A stretch of 64,000 bases of DNA from Lutjanus erythropterus (GCA_020091685.1 CM034610.1:10662746-10726745); one strand, 5' to 3'; positions 42,187-60,800 are shown, counted from the first letter of the stretch. The notes: generated by a model not told the origin, from the sequence alone. Program-made: numbers and translations.

Positions 42187-42561
42187 CGTGACCGACTGGC
42201 AGAGGGAGTGGACTTCTTCGTGAGTAGTTTCTGTCGCTTTAAGCCGGTACGGAAGTAGCCGCAGAATTGATGTAACGCTGAGGGGAAGGTCAGGTTTTTC
42301 CGGTGTGAAAAATCCGGCGAATTTAAACTATTGTCATTTAAATCAAACCGGTTTTCTGAACCCATATGTGCCACGAAGGTAAGGTTCGTTTTTACATACA
42401 GTATTGAAGTGAATTGTATGACACCCTCATTACCGCTCGTCACTTTGCTCGGTAGGGAAAGCAACGTGCACTTGCGGCTGCACGTACCGACCGAACAGTT
42501 ACGGTTATTTTAAACCTGACAGCGCTAACGACTCGGTTTAGAGTTCGCTAACTCTCCCCTG

Positions 42562-44688
42562 ATGTCTGGGTCAAAATGTGTCCGTCTGAACGGGGCGCTG
42601 GTCAAACAAGTGCTGGACTCCGTGGACAGCGTCCTGTTTGACTGCGATGGGGTCATCTGGCGGGGGGACCAGGCCGTCCCCGGAGCCCCGCAGGTCATTA
42701 ACCTGCTCAAGGAAAAGGGCAAGAAGGTCTTCTTCGTCACCAACAACAGCACCAAGTCGAGGAAGATGTACGCAGATAAAATGACCACGCTGGGCTTCAA
42801 CGTGAAAGAAGAGGAGGTGTTCGGGACCGCGTACTGCACTGCCATGTACCTGAAGACGGTCTGTAAACTGGAGGGGAAGGTGTTCCTGGTGGGGAGCAAC
42901 GCCATGAAGCAGGAGCTGGAGGCGGTGGGCATCCAGCAGACCGGGGTGGGACCTGACCTCATCTCGGGGAAGCAGGTCGACTGGGCCAACGTGCCTCTGG
43001 ACCCCGAGGTGAAGGCGGTGGTGGTCGGTTTCGATGAACATTTCAGCTACATGAAGCTGAACAGGGCCTTCCAGTACCTGACCCAGCAGGGCTCCCTGTT
43101 TGTGGGCACCAACAGGGACACCAAGCTGCCCCTGGAAGGAGGCAAGGCCGTCCCAGGTACGGATAAACTCTGGATACTCACTCACATGATAGTGATTTAC
43201 AGCAGATTAACACACTGCAGCACATGCTGACCAGAGTTAGTGGAGGTTCTACACACTTTACTTTTAAAGGGACAGTTCACCCCAGAATATTAGAATACTA
43301 GTATTCTACATATCTTTCCTCTGGAATTTGGTGCTCTTTATATATCTTGATTGTTCTGGTGTGAGCTGCTCAGTTTTGGACATACTGGCTGAAATGTGTG
43401 CTTTCTCTCAAATACAATGGATATAGATATGGAAGTAGATTGCAGTTGGCTTGCAGTGCTCAAAACACCCAAAAATATGTTTGAAAAATCTAAATAAATG
43501 TCTTTTTCAAGAAATCATCACTCAGTAACTCAAGATAATCCACAGACCCTTTGAGAGTAGTTTGATGAGGGATTTCTTATTTCATTTTTTAGAGAATATA
43601 TAGATTCCACATTAGATATTGCCAAGCTGAATGGCATCTAGTGTTATTATGTTAGAGGGAAGGCCAATATCTTAAAAACTTGGCAACTTTCAACAAAACA
43701 ATCTAGATGGATAAATAGCACTAATGAGAATTTCTGATTTTTGTGGTCAATTGTCCCTTAAAGTTTTGACTGAAATATAAGGCATTACTTAGGAATCAAT
43801 CAGGTCTTAAAATACAAGGAAACCATTAATTATAAGTATATGCTTTAGCTCAGCTGTGTTGAGGCTAGGAGTGAGGCAGGGCAAGAGGTGAGGCTTATTA
43901 CTAATATAATAATACACTCCCATAGTCTGAAACCTGCATAGACTCAATAAAATCATACTGAATCATATTTCACATATACCAAACACTTGTCAGTTGCTGA
44001 CAAAGCTAGTACATCTACCTTCTGGAAAGCTTTTGTCCAAGAAAGTGGCTTTTTTGTTGTTGTTGTTATCATAGGTATGTAGATTTTTTGCAGATACAAG
44101 TTTTAGCAACTAACTTACTTGTTAGAAACTACAAGCTACTCCCATCTGCTTCAGCATCCAACAAATGACAAAAATACTGTAGGGTGTTTCGGGCATATGG
44201 GAATTTTGATTTGAGCTTTCATAGTTTCTAACCTTGCAATGCAGACATAGGAAATGTAACTGTCCCCTTGGCACTTTAATTTTTTCCTTATCTGGCTCTT
44301 AAAAAAAAAAAAATTGATGTTCATGTAATGAACTAAAAGGTCCCCTCATCTCCCCCTCTCAGGTACAGGCTCCCTGCTGCAGGCCGTCGAGACTGCGGCC
44401 CAGCGCCAGGCCCAGACGGTGGGCAAACCCAGCAACTTCATGTTTGACTGCGTGGCTAACCAGTTTGGTGTGGACCCCGACCGCTGCCTGATGGTGGGCG
44501 ACCGCCTCGACACGGACATCCTGCTGGGATCCAACTGTGGCCTGAAGACCCTGCTCACGCTCACGGGGGTCAGTACTGTGGCGGACGCTGAGGCCCATCA
44601 GAAGAGCGGCTGCACAGAGAGGCAGGGCATGGTGCCAGATTATTACGTGGAGAGCATCGCAGACCTTCTTCCTGCCCTGCAGGGATGA
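42562..44688 (+). CDS. pgp: Phosphoglycolate / glycerol-3-phosphate phosphatase
   Basis: Cytosolic HAD-family phosphatase (AUM/PGP) that hydrolyses 2-phosphoglycolate, glycerol-3-phosphate and related side products of glycolysis. Two exons, 42562-43156 and 44363-44688, join through a G|GT Gly codon: 306 aa, near the vertebrate length. HAD motif I is DCDGV with nucleophile Asp27 and Asp29, motif II TNNS at 60-63, a motif III Lys in GKPS (Lys220), and motif IV GDRLDTD with Asp245 and Asp250. All catalytic residues are present. Exon 1 is GC-rich, unlike the AT-rich intron, which contains a TTAA-flanked repeat. Tandem, same strand, with zdhhc4 upstream and bricd5 downstream. Confidence 0.97.
43268..43757. 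mobile_element. TTAA-flanked repeat in the pgp intron (TTCACCCC family)
   Basis: TTAA lies at 43264-43267 and 43758-43761. Ends AGGGACAGTTCACCCC and GGTCAATTGTCCC are inverted. Internal TTCTGGTGTGAGCTGCTCAG and AGATGGATAAATAGCACTA match the nested element at 8,940-9,490. Confidence 0.65.
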
Positions 44689-45973
44689 AACTACAGTGTA
44701 GCAATGTGAGAACCTAGAAACTTTAAACCTGAGGAATCTGGGTCCCCTGCCACATCCTGGGCTCAATGGTCTTCTAAAAGGGAATATTTTTCATTTACAA
44801 TTATATGACTAAAATCATAACTAAGCTTTTATTAAAACTTATTAATTTAACATGATATTAATGTTTTATTATGAATACCATAAGAACAAAGATTTACAGT
44901 GTTGCCTCTATTTTAAGTGTGAACGACACTCAATGAGCAGAGTGTACTATATGTTCCTTTTTGAGGAATGTGAGTGTACTTTAAAAGTCCCCTAATCTGT
45001 CTGTGATGCAAGCTCCTCTTAAGCAACTCTAAGTCAAACTCAAGAAGGGAAATGTGCAGCAGAAATTCAGGTTTACAGCTCTGTCACAAAGTCTTTAAAC
45101 AACAGCCACAGAACGGGTCTAAATGGCACTGATCTGGTCTGACTTGAACTTTCTGTTTTTCATGTCTTCACACGTCAGCAGAAAGCATTAACACTCGCAG
45201 TCACATTCATGGGATGGTGCAATGATATTCTGTCTTCTCATGTCATTAGTGAAAAACTGTGATTAATAGACTGGCATACATGTTTTAAAGCTAATCCAAT
45301 TTTCCATTTACCATCTATTTTTTTTGTGATTTGTCTTTGACTTCCACAATTACTGAAAGCAATGCTTAAGTTCATAATAAACCATGAACTATCTTCACCA
45401 AATCACGTCTGCTCTCTGTAAGTGAACACACATAGCAAACTTCCCTCTAAGTCCTGTGCTTAAAGTCACCTTGGGCTGTCAGCGGCTGGATGCCGCAACA
45501 GTCAGGACCTCGTATCTCCTCTCACCTGGTGAGAGAGGTTTTCCAAGCTGCGCCTGCCTCACCCCTTTGTCCATTGTCTGGGTTGAGGAGGGCGGCCAAT
45601 TCTCCTCATGCAAGTGTATGTTTGAGTGAGGGGGGGGACAGGGACAGTAGACAGATAGGTAATGTTTGAGAGGTGCATTAAGTCAAATTAGAGCAGGGAA
45701 GATATAAAAGAGGATGAAATTGCAGGAAGACGAGTTGGAAATTGAGTTTGGCAAGATGCAGAGTTCTGTGTGAAGTGGGTGACTGTTTTGGGAGGGAAAC
45801 GGTGAGGGCAAAGGAGGAGAAGGAGGAGGAAGAGGGTGGGGGGGGGGCTGCAGGGACAAAGAGAAGCTGGCCAGGTGTACTGAGTCTCAGTCAGCGCTGG
45901 TCATGACCACAACTCCATGCCGATAGCCACAAGAAGGGAGCAGACCGAGTGAGGAGCCGTCAAGGGACACAGG
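44689..45973. other. pgp 3' flank and bricd5 upstream region
   Basis: pgp 3' UTR with AT-rich sequence (possible polyadenylation signals near 45,375, AATAAA in TCATAATAAACC), then a GC-richer bricd5 promoter/5' UTR from about 45,480. No further gene seen. Confidence 0.5.
45838..45847 (+). promoter_or_regulatory. G-run in a purine-rich stretch upstream of bricd5
   Basis: Ten consecutive G end a purine-rich block (45,785-45,850) with several other G-runs, about 130 bp before the bricd5 ATG. It could form a G-quadruplex in promoter DNA or the 5' UTR. This is inference from composition only. Confidence 0.3.
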
Positions 45974-52131
<6,158 letters not shown>

Positions 52132-52529
52132 CTGACTGTCTGTTCTCTTCATCTCCTCCCAGCAAAAGATCAGGGAAACAAAGTTGTCTTTTTAGCTCCC
52201 TCTACAAGAAAAAAAAACAAAAAACAAAAGAACAAAAGCCAGCTTTGACTGTTTCCTCTGTGCCATACAGCTGCCAGTAAACCAGTGAAGCAGCCAAGCC
52301 TCCCAGTCCATTTCCATCCTTCCTTCCGAGAGAGAAGAGATGGAGACAGGCTGTCATGGTTATCGCCAAAGCCCCATCGTCACTCTCTTCATGTGTAATA
52401 CCCTCTCTGGTGAAACACTTCAGAGATTACAGAAGAAAAGATCCCCTTTTTTGTATTCCCTGTAACCCACTGCTGCAGTGTCATTATGTGTAACCGTTCC
52501 TGTTGCAATGAGAGTGTTTTGATCTGTCT

Positions 52530-52535
52530 AATAAA
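52530..52535 (+). terminator. bricd5 polyadenylation signal AATAAA
   Basis: Canonical hexamer about 400 bases after the stop codon, in CTAATAAAAGAC. It lies 617 bp from the stop codon of the convergent gene mlst8. Confidence 0.55.
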
Positions 52536-53151
52536 AGACTATTGTGTATTTTTTGGGTCATTTTTTTCCCCATTAGATTGAAAAAGCAGGACAATGACAA
52601 AACTCAAGACTGTAAGAACGATGAATGACATCTTTACTGTGGAATCATTTTCTGTACATCATTTTCTCTCAACACTTCCTCGACCACGTGATTATTGAGA
52701 TTAGCACAGCTTCACTTTGAATTAAGTGTATCAAAGGAATTATACATGTCACACATGAGGAATACATTCCACAGCACATCCAAGGTAATGTGAATAATGT
52801 GGTCCTGTTGATAAAATAAATATGGTGCACTACAAAAACAAAGAGTTGAAAAGGATCTCCTGTTGTGCACAGTGATGGAGTTAAAAACATGAAAGGTACC
52901 TGATGGCGTTTATGCATTTTAATCAGCTGGGTTTGTACTTCATACTTACAGCTGCCTGGCAAGGAAGAGCGCTGCAGACATCTTGGATCAAACCGCTGAG
53001 ATTCATTGTAATATTCAAACACAAGCCTCCTCCACTTTCTCAGGATAATCATTTCTGGGGACGTAACTCAGACGGGAGTCTATTGTCCTTGTTCCAACTC
53101 TGCACAGACCGTCTGCCATCTCCTGTCTCTTTATCTCTTTCCTCCTCTTCC

Positions 53152-56100
53152 TCAGCCCAGCACACTGTCATTGAAGGCCAGACACACCACGGCCTTCTGG
53201 TGGCCGCTGTATTCCCTCTTTATCTCGCCGGTGTCCACACACCACAGACGAGCCAGGTTGTCTGAGGAGGCTGTTGGATGGGAACAAAAGTCAGAACCTG
53301 ATATTGACCGCATAGTATATTTACACTGAAGATGTCAAACCTTTACCTGCTTCCCTCTAAAAGGCTACAGTCACTTAATCTGACTAATGGGGATGCAATG
53401 ACTGTGAAAGTCTGGGCTGATACTGACACAGATGTTTACAATAACAGTTTTGTGTCAGGGTAACAAAGAAAGCTTCAATATACAAAATAACTCAACTGTT
53501 TTAAAGTCAGACTTGCATTAAACTGTGTTTAAATGAGAACATCAGACATCATGCCAGCGTCATGTCCAGCCAGTGACTTTTTCTCCTAATCAGCCAGCTA
53601 TGTTTACTACAGTTGTCTGAGCCTGACTGCAAATAACCAACACATTAAACCAGCAAAAAGGTGATGCAAGGCAACAGATAAACATCAACCACTGCCACTG
53701 CTCAATGTCACTTTATTTTCCAATAGGCTGAGATAACAAAGAGAGTAATGGCCGATTTGTTGGGGTCTGTGCCAAACAAACCTGTTTTCTTAACTCTGGA
53801 GAAACAGACTTGTAGGCGAGGACATCTCTGCACCACTACAGTACTTAGTGGTTTTATCACACATGTTTTTCGAAACATTGCAGCTTCTGCATATGGATAT
53901 TGCACTTGGCCATATTACTATTTCGATAATACTTGATAATTGTAGAGCCTGAAATCCTACACATTTCCAGTCATTATAAAATGGCTTTGACGTCAGTATA
54001 CTGGCATTGCGTTGTAGTGATGTTCCCACGTTTGCTCACACACTGACCTGTGACAATATATTGGGAGTCTCCAGAGAAAGCACAGTCCCACATCCAGCCT
54101 CTAGACGTCTCTCCGGGATTGTTGCTCTTGATGCTCAGCTCCGTCATCAGCGAGAAGTTGGACGTTCTCCAGATCTTACAGGTCTGATCAGCTGAGCAGG
54201 TGGCCAACAGACTGGAGGCAAAGACAAACACAAACCACTCATCATCAACATCATCAGAGCAGGAAACTGACTTTCTAGTTATGGTTTTAACAATTTTACT
54301 ACTGCAGCCATTCACTTTTGTATCTAAAAGGACAAACATGGTAAAAATCAACTTAACTCAAGTTTTTTTTTGGCTATAACAAAGTTATTTGTTATTCAAG
54401 AGTTAAAAAGCATTGAAAGATTTATAGCGTGTAGAGGAGACAGGCACTCACGTAGAATCAGGACTGAACTTGCAGCGGAGGGAGTAGCGTTTGTGTGCAG
54501 GGATCTTAGTCTTAGGAATGAGCTGAGTCACCTCATCTCCGATGCCTCCAGCAAGGTTCCACACATAACAGTTTCCCTGTTCAAGGAGCACAAAAGGACC
54601 AAAGGTGGATTGGTTGGCTGGTTTTAAATATTTGAAACAACTTAAGTCTCCAAGGGCTCAAAAAACAGCACGCTTTTCAGAGTGTTTGGATACTGACCGA
54701 GCTGTTGACTGCTGCCATGTAACTGGCATCTGGATCAATGTGAACTGAGTTGACTGAGACCTCTGGCTCAGGAATCAGCTGTTCATTGTGGTCGGTCTTC
54801 AGATCCCAGATATGAATCACTCCACTCTGGTCTCCTACAATCAGCTCTGCCTGGAACGCACAACATTGCCATTTTACCTACATGTCTAGGCAGTAGCAAC
54901 ATACTCTAACTGACTTACAATAACATAAAAAATAAACATACTATCACCACCAAATTATGGGTCAGTGCATTTGAATGTCTCACCTGGTTGGGATGCAGGC
55001 ATACACAGTTTATTGGAGCATTCACCTGGAATATCCTCTGACACTGCAGATTTCTTGACCTGTGCAGAGCGATACGGATCAAAGTTAGGTTTGTTAAACA
55101 CAAGAGTGAATGTGTTTTAGCATAGCAAGCTTCCTTTGCAGTACCTCAGGTCCCATATGCGAGCCATACAGTCTTCTCCTCCTGTGTACATCCAGCGTCC
55201 ATCTTCATGGAAGCCAACAGACGTGATGTTCTTGCTGACGCCATCATAATTGATAACCGGGTTGGGGTTGTTGGAGTTCAGGTCGTACATACGGATGTGC
55301 TGATAACCTAAAACAAAGAGTGCAAATTAATGTGAAATATAACAGCTATGCATTTTAATGCATTCCAAGCTTTGTGTGAAGCATGACATGAATACCAGAA
55401 ATGAGAGTTGAGAAAAATTCTTAACTAACCTGCAGCTGCAATCATACTCCTGTCAGGAGTGACCTCGAGTGAATTTACTTGCTGGAAGCAAATGTTAAAG
55501 TTATTTTATAATATTTACCAGCTCATACTTGTAATTTGTCAGCCTGAACAAATCTCTCTTCACACTAACAAGTAGGGATATACTGTGGGAAATTTATATC
55601 ATTATGATTAAATATATCATAAATATTGACTATAACAACCCAACTGACTGTGTGTCAGCCATTAATGAATGGATGGGCAAGAGCTTCCTGACCCTAAACA
55701 AAGATAAGACTGAGATCCTCCTAGTAGGCCCTGAGGCAGAAGTGTTATTTGTTTTTGTTGTAATAGTAATGTCAAATAAATTTGGTTTGGTCAGAGCTGT
55801 GGAATATTAAATCATCCATCTTTGCTCACTTTATCTTAGCATTTCTTACCCTTTGGTGTGCATTAACTACAGGCTATATGACATTTTTAAAATAATCCAA
55901 TGTGAAATTAGTTTTGGTTTATTGGGATCAGCCATGAGAAGCAGGTACTTATTAGTTATCAGTATCAACTGGAGGGAAAAAAAAAATCATACTGTGCATC
56001 CCTACCAAAAAGCAGGACACACTGTACTGATGATGCCATCTACAGACAAATCATGGAGCTGCTAAGTAAACAACCTCTCCTTTGACAGCATCCATGCTGA

Positions 56101-56420
56101 TTTCACTGAAATATGGGGGAATTTTCTCAGTCAGGGTGCTCTACATTCACATACAACTCGTGTATACATTAATATAGTCATTGTTTCTCCTGTCAGCTGA
56201 TCAACTCCACATCATTTCAATATCACAGTATAAACTCTACTGCAGAGGACGTTTATCGCAGCACACTGTTTGCTAGTCAGAATAAGGATACAGAGTCCTG
56301 GTGCTGGACTGTCCTGGTGCAGATCCCGCTGTGGGCCTGCCAGAAGCGGACAGTGTGGTCGTATCCGGCCGTGGCCAGAATGACCGGATCGCTGCCCACC
56401 GTCCCCTGGTTCACATTCAT
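53152..56420 (-). CDS. mlst8: Target of rapamycin complex subunit LST8
   Basis: Seven-bladed WD40 β-propeller that binds and stabilises the mTOR kinase domain in mTORC1 and mTORC2. Exons 56420-56292, 55481-55430, 55307-55145, 55059-54984, 54850-54698, 54576-54452, 54211-54048 and 53270-53152 total 981 nt, giving 326 aa, the same length as the human protein as I know it. The sequence is extremely conserved: [20 protein letters not shown] at the start, [20 protein letters not shown] in the middle, and [13 protein letters not shown] before the stop. Intron 1 has U12-type signals. The 5' UTR probably includes a separate exon near 56,770-56,870 (CTGAAG|GTAATC on the minus strand). Confidence 0.97.
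55573..56004. mobile_element. hAT-like MITE with a nested LINE fragment, in mlst8 intron 1
   Basis: Ends TAGGGATATACTGT and ACTGTGCATCCCTA form imperfect terminal inverted repeats. The flanking 8-mers CTAACAAG and CCAAAAAG agree at 6 of 8 positions, like an aged 8-bp target duplication. The inside carries a LINE reverse-transcriptase remnant on the plus strand. Confidence 0.6.
55618..55740 (+). pseudogene. LINE reverse-transcriptase fragment
   Basis: Translation includes [20 protein letters not shown] followed by VGPEA, the conserved segment between fingers and palm in L2/Rex-type non-LTR retrotransposons. Only about 40 codons survive, with no flanking ORF. Dead fragment. Confidence 0.6.
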
Positions 56421-56868
56421 GCTTCACTGCTGCCTGTCACCGCTCACAGTCAGGCATGTACGACACTGCACAGAAATACAGCAGACAGTCAGCTGCTGCA
56501 GCTTTCTGAGCCGCTTTTAATGTCAACTTTAAACAAATATGTAGTTTTATTTATTGCCGTACTGTGTAAATAAAAGTCACAACTTGTAACAGTCAAGCTA
56601 ACGTTAGCAACGCAGCCTGTGTATTTAACGGCTATGCAATTCAGTTAGCTCTACTTAATGTGTCTATTTCAAAAGTTAACACGTCGTGACTGTAACGGCA
56701 TTTCACCCTAAATATTACTTACAACAATTTCTACGATTTAACACAATAAATCTGACAAATTTTGATTACCTTCAGTTGTTCGTGTTGACGAAAAAACTGT
56801 GCGTCCCTGTAATGTGTCCCTTGAAACATGCGACAAACATTCCAACGTTCCGCTTTGATAAGCAGCGC

Positions 56869-56877
56869 TTTGGCGCC
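56869..56877. promoter_or_regulatory. E2F-type site TTTGGCGCC near the mlst8 5' end
   Basis: A perfect match to the E2F consensus TTTSGCGCS, about 450 bp upstream of the mlst8 ATG and next to the candidate non-coding first exon. Function is inferred from motif and position. Confidence 0.35.
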
Positions 56878-56999
56878 ACCTACTGACACATTTTATCATC
56901 GACAACAAGTGTTCACAGCATTTTACAGTGTATTTACAGTGAGTGGTAATGATGACTAACTAGAGGTTTAAAATGATGATTATTTGCTAAGACTGTGTC

Positions 57000-57475
57000 A
57001 GAAAAGTGTTAATTTACTTAGGTAATACAACTAAAAGTAATGCATTCAAAATTGTGCTCGCAATTGTGTGTACAACAGTATTAGAATTAAAAACACTTAA
57101 AGTGCAAAAGGTAAGTGTACTCAATTAATGTCCCATGTCAAAATAATATGTTATATTACTTGATTATGATAATTATTTATGCATAAATGTTTAAAGTGCA
57201 TCACTTTAATGTTACAGGCGGTAAAGGTGCAGCAATTTTTCATTACTTAATGTCCAACAAGGTAGCTTGTGACTATGCCCCCAAGGATAGTCTCATCTTA
57301 TCTTAACCTATAAAAACAATACATCATAATTTATTTGAAAAAAAGTATATTTGCCTTTGAAATGTAGTGAAGCAGAAATAGAAAGTAGCATGAAATTGAA
57401 TGAATTAAGTAAATACAAAACAATACATAGATACGATACTTGACTAAATGTACTTACTAACTTTCCACCACAGCA
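57000..57475. mobile_element. CCACCACTG-end MITE, reverse of the 36,731 family
   Basis: The right end GACTAAATGTACTTACTAAC followed by TTTCCACCACAG is the inverted end of the CAGTGGTGGAAAGTAAC-type element. The inside includes AAGTGCATCACTTTAATGTT. Confidence 0.5.
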
Positions 57476-57882
57476 AAAGAATCAGTTGACAAAAACAATT
57501 TGTGACTGACATTTCGATTTAGAATGGCAATGGGGAAAATAATTGGTCTAAAATTTAATTCAGCAAAAATAAGCACCAACAAAGTGTATATTCTAATATA
57601 AATATTATTTCCAATGTATCAAAAACAAAGGCACACAAGCACAATATAACTGTAAACTCATAAGTTCAGTTCCAACAGTACACTCCTCAATATACATTTA
57701 AATATATAAGTTAAATAAATTAATAAATAATGCAGTTAATGTATCTGTTCACAAAACACAAAGCCAACATGTGTAAATGAAGTTTGCCCTTGTTAACATC
57801 TCAGTCATAACAGTATCACACAGCAGGTAAAGCAGCAAACTGCAACACACGTGATTTCCTGTTCAGTCAGAGTGTGTTGTTC

Positions 57883-60800
57883 TCACATCCGCTGCAGCAG
57901 AGCAGACATGTGCTGTTTCACCTCTCCTGGGTCAGCCAGGGAGCAGGCCAAGACCACCCCTCTGATCCCACTCTTCAGTTTAGTGGAAGGGGATATCTAC
58001 GACATATTTTAAGAATATTTAAACATATGATTTGCTTTTACAGTTAAATCCACATGGCACAGAACTGAAAGCTGCAGTACCTTCATATATATTTTGCATC
58101 TCTCCAAAAGAAACTTCCACTTCATTGCAGTCCGCTGGTCATCAGTCAAACTGGTGAACTCCTCCGTCTGCAACAGTCAAGTGAAAACGTTGTACCATGT
58201 ATGATCTTTAATCCACAGAGGCTACTACATGTAGAACTGAGGCTGAATATTCATCCCTCTTCAAAGTGGTACTGACTGTGCATCCGAGTGTCTTTTCTGC
58301 CACCGGGCTCCTGAGGGTGCAGGCCTGCAGGGTGCCGGTGTGGTCCGTGAAGTCCACCAGCAGGTCGAAGCCCGTGCTAGCTGAAAAGGCCTGATCCCTC
58401 CCTGAACACAACTCGTTGATGCAGCTCTGCGCGTTCTCAGTGACCTGACACTTACATCTAGAGCTGAGACAGGACAGAGAACACACTAATCATAAAAGTG
58501 TTTATCAAACAAATTCAGCACCTTCGATAAGTAAAGTAGAACATCCGTTGTTTTGAGAACAAAATTAATTCAATCCTCTCAATTCACTTGTGTGACTCAC
58601 CAGCGTGTCCTGATGACTTTTGAAACAGAAGAGTCGAGGTCGAGCTTGGAGATGAAGCTGTATGTGATGCCGAAGAAAGCCTCGGGATTCTCCTGGGCCT
58701 TCTGCTTCATCTGGCTTACTGTGTACACGTCAGTGATGGACTCCACTGCAGAGACAAATACAGCACCACACTCATGTCTGCAGACGAAAGGCAATGACAC
58801 ACACTGCACTTGACACTTCGTTGTCTGATAATTTGATGTCTTACATCAGGAAGAAAGAAAAGTGACAGGTTGGTGATATACTTTATATGAATTTGTGGAA
58901 TTTTGTCCTGTGAAAATACCAAAACAGTTTGTTGGTCTGTGTATCAAAAATTCAAACAGCTCTCAGAATGAACAAAGAACTCAGCTTGCTTCTACTTACA
59001 ATGTAAATGACTCTAAAACATATACTTTAAAGCAGCGCTTCCCTTTTTCTTCATCACGACACAGTTCTCAAAAGGCCTCATTCATAAATCTTGGGAAGAG
59101 TTCATTTTTGCATCGCCTATTATCCTGACATGTGTTATTGAAAACATATACACACACATTTAATACTTTATAAATGAGAAATACATGGGTTTAGGCTGAC
59201 CTAACAGGGCATCTCATTGTTTTTATTTCCTCTCATCAGGAAGACAATTTAGGACATTTTATCTGACCTCATAGATGAGACAAGGTAAGTGCATTTAGGC
59301 AGAATTAACAGGCTCTCGATTTTTACTCTCATCAGTAAAACATACAAATTTTGAATGCTTTATAGAAGGTGTACTTACAGATAAAAATTTTAAATTTGCA
59401 AGATTTCTTCTGTAGTTTTTTTTAAAAATTATTATTTGGTGACCCAAACAAAATCTCTGGTGACCCACCTTCAGGTCAGGAATTGTTTTTATGCAATTAC
59501 ACCTCCACTACATAGTGAACTAACAATATGACCCAAGAGGATATTTAAAAGAAAGAAAAAATAAAAATTGGAGAAGTGAAAGCTGAGGCTTAAAATACAG
59601 AGAACATTCCACATCAGGATACAGCGAGACTCATAATAATAATAATATTTGTTTATATTTTATAATATGAACAAATGAGAATTAGGGAAATCTGTCACAG
59701 TAACCTACCAGGCACATCTTCTGGCTTCTCATCTTGATCCAGAGCACCAGACTCAGATACTTCTTTAGCGTAGCTGAACAGCAGGCTGGCCTCTCTGGTA
59801 TCTGACAGGAAATTATGAATGACTTGTACAGGAATAAACCGACTTCACAGCAGGAAAATTACGTCTTTTTTCTTACACTGTACACTGAATGGTTGGTTGT
59901 TTTAGATTAATAGCACAATCGATATTCATGTCAGATCTGGATGTTTGTGTTAATGCTGCTGTGATATCTTACCAGGGTTGACAGTGATAATGGTTTTCGA
60001 GTTAACGGCCGCTGTCATGCCGTTGCGAAAGCTGTCAAAGCTAATCTTTGCATCAGCTATGAAGAGCACTTTGAATGAAGAATAACAGTTAAAACAACAG
60101 TAAGTCGTCTTAAACATAAACACACAGTTCCATCTCAGATATCCACTTCCACGTTTCTCCTCAGCACAGTACGTTAATGGGACGTGACAGGCGGGAAAAA
60201 CAGTCAAATAAAGATTCATTCTGCGGCTGAGAAAGAGCAGCAGCTGTTAACCTACCCGTCTCCTTGGGTATCAGAGTTTGCACGAGCTGAATGGCTTCTC
60301 TGTCCCAGCTGCGAGTGAACCAGAGGTCAGGGAGTTACAGAGTGAAAATCAAAGACACATGGAGTTCAGCAGGTTAATCTAAATAAATTAAATCTGTGGT
60401 AACCTAAAGATACACGGCGGTGGAGATGGAATATGGCACAGAAGCAACACAAGTAATAAATCTTTATTCATTTTCCAAATTAATGAAGGAGCGTGACACA
60501 CCAGACGAGAGGGAAGGAAGAGACGGAGTCATCAAAGAGCTTCACTTCCAGCCTCTGCCCTTTGCGTCCGTCTGAAGTGGTGAACAGCTTCAGCTCTCCA
60601 ATCTGCAAAATGTAAACAGAATCATCTGAAGTTCCTATCACAATATCTTCCCTTCCTGTAAGAAACACAGCAACGTTAAGTGCACAGTCTGGCCTCTCTC
60701 TGAACTCACAGGCATGTCTTTAGTGCCATTATGGTGAGCTGGTATGTTCCAGGGAAACATCTAGCACACCACCATGTGACCTCGCAGGCTAAACAGACAC

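Larger units (their letters stand above)
55482..56291 (-). other. mlst8 intron 1, probable U12-type (minor spliceosome)
   Basis: The donor reads GTATCCTTA, 8 of 9 matches to the U12 consensus. Near the acceptor, CTTTAAC resembles the U12 branch site and places its adenosine about 12-13 nt before CAG, the distance typical of minor introns. There is no long pyrimidine tract. The intron is phase 0 and 810 bp, and it contains a hAT-like MITE with a LINE fragment. Confidence 0.75.
56421..57882. other. mlst8 upstream region and meiob 3' flank
   Basis: mlst8 5' UTR/promoter to about 56,890. Then an AT-rich stretch including a MITE of the AAGTACATTTACT family (about 57,000-57,475, ending TACTTACTAACTTTCCACCA). 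Then the meiob 3' UTR. No gene. Confidence 0.55.

Noticed and set aside
42571-43185. 204-codon open frame antisense to pgp exon 1
   Set aside because: Shadow of the GC-rich pgp exon; no homology and no splice logic.
58452-58463. Acceptor GCTCTAG|ATG for meiob exon 11
   Set aside because: It would create TGA at the junction; the TCTCAG|CTCTAG acceptor restores the Cys-rich family sequence.
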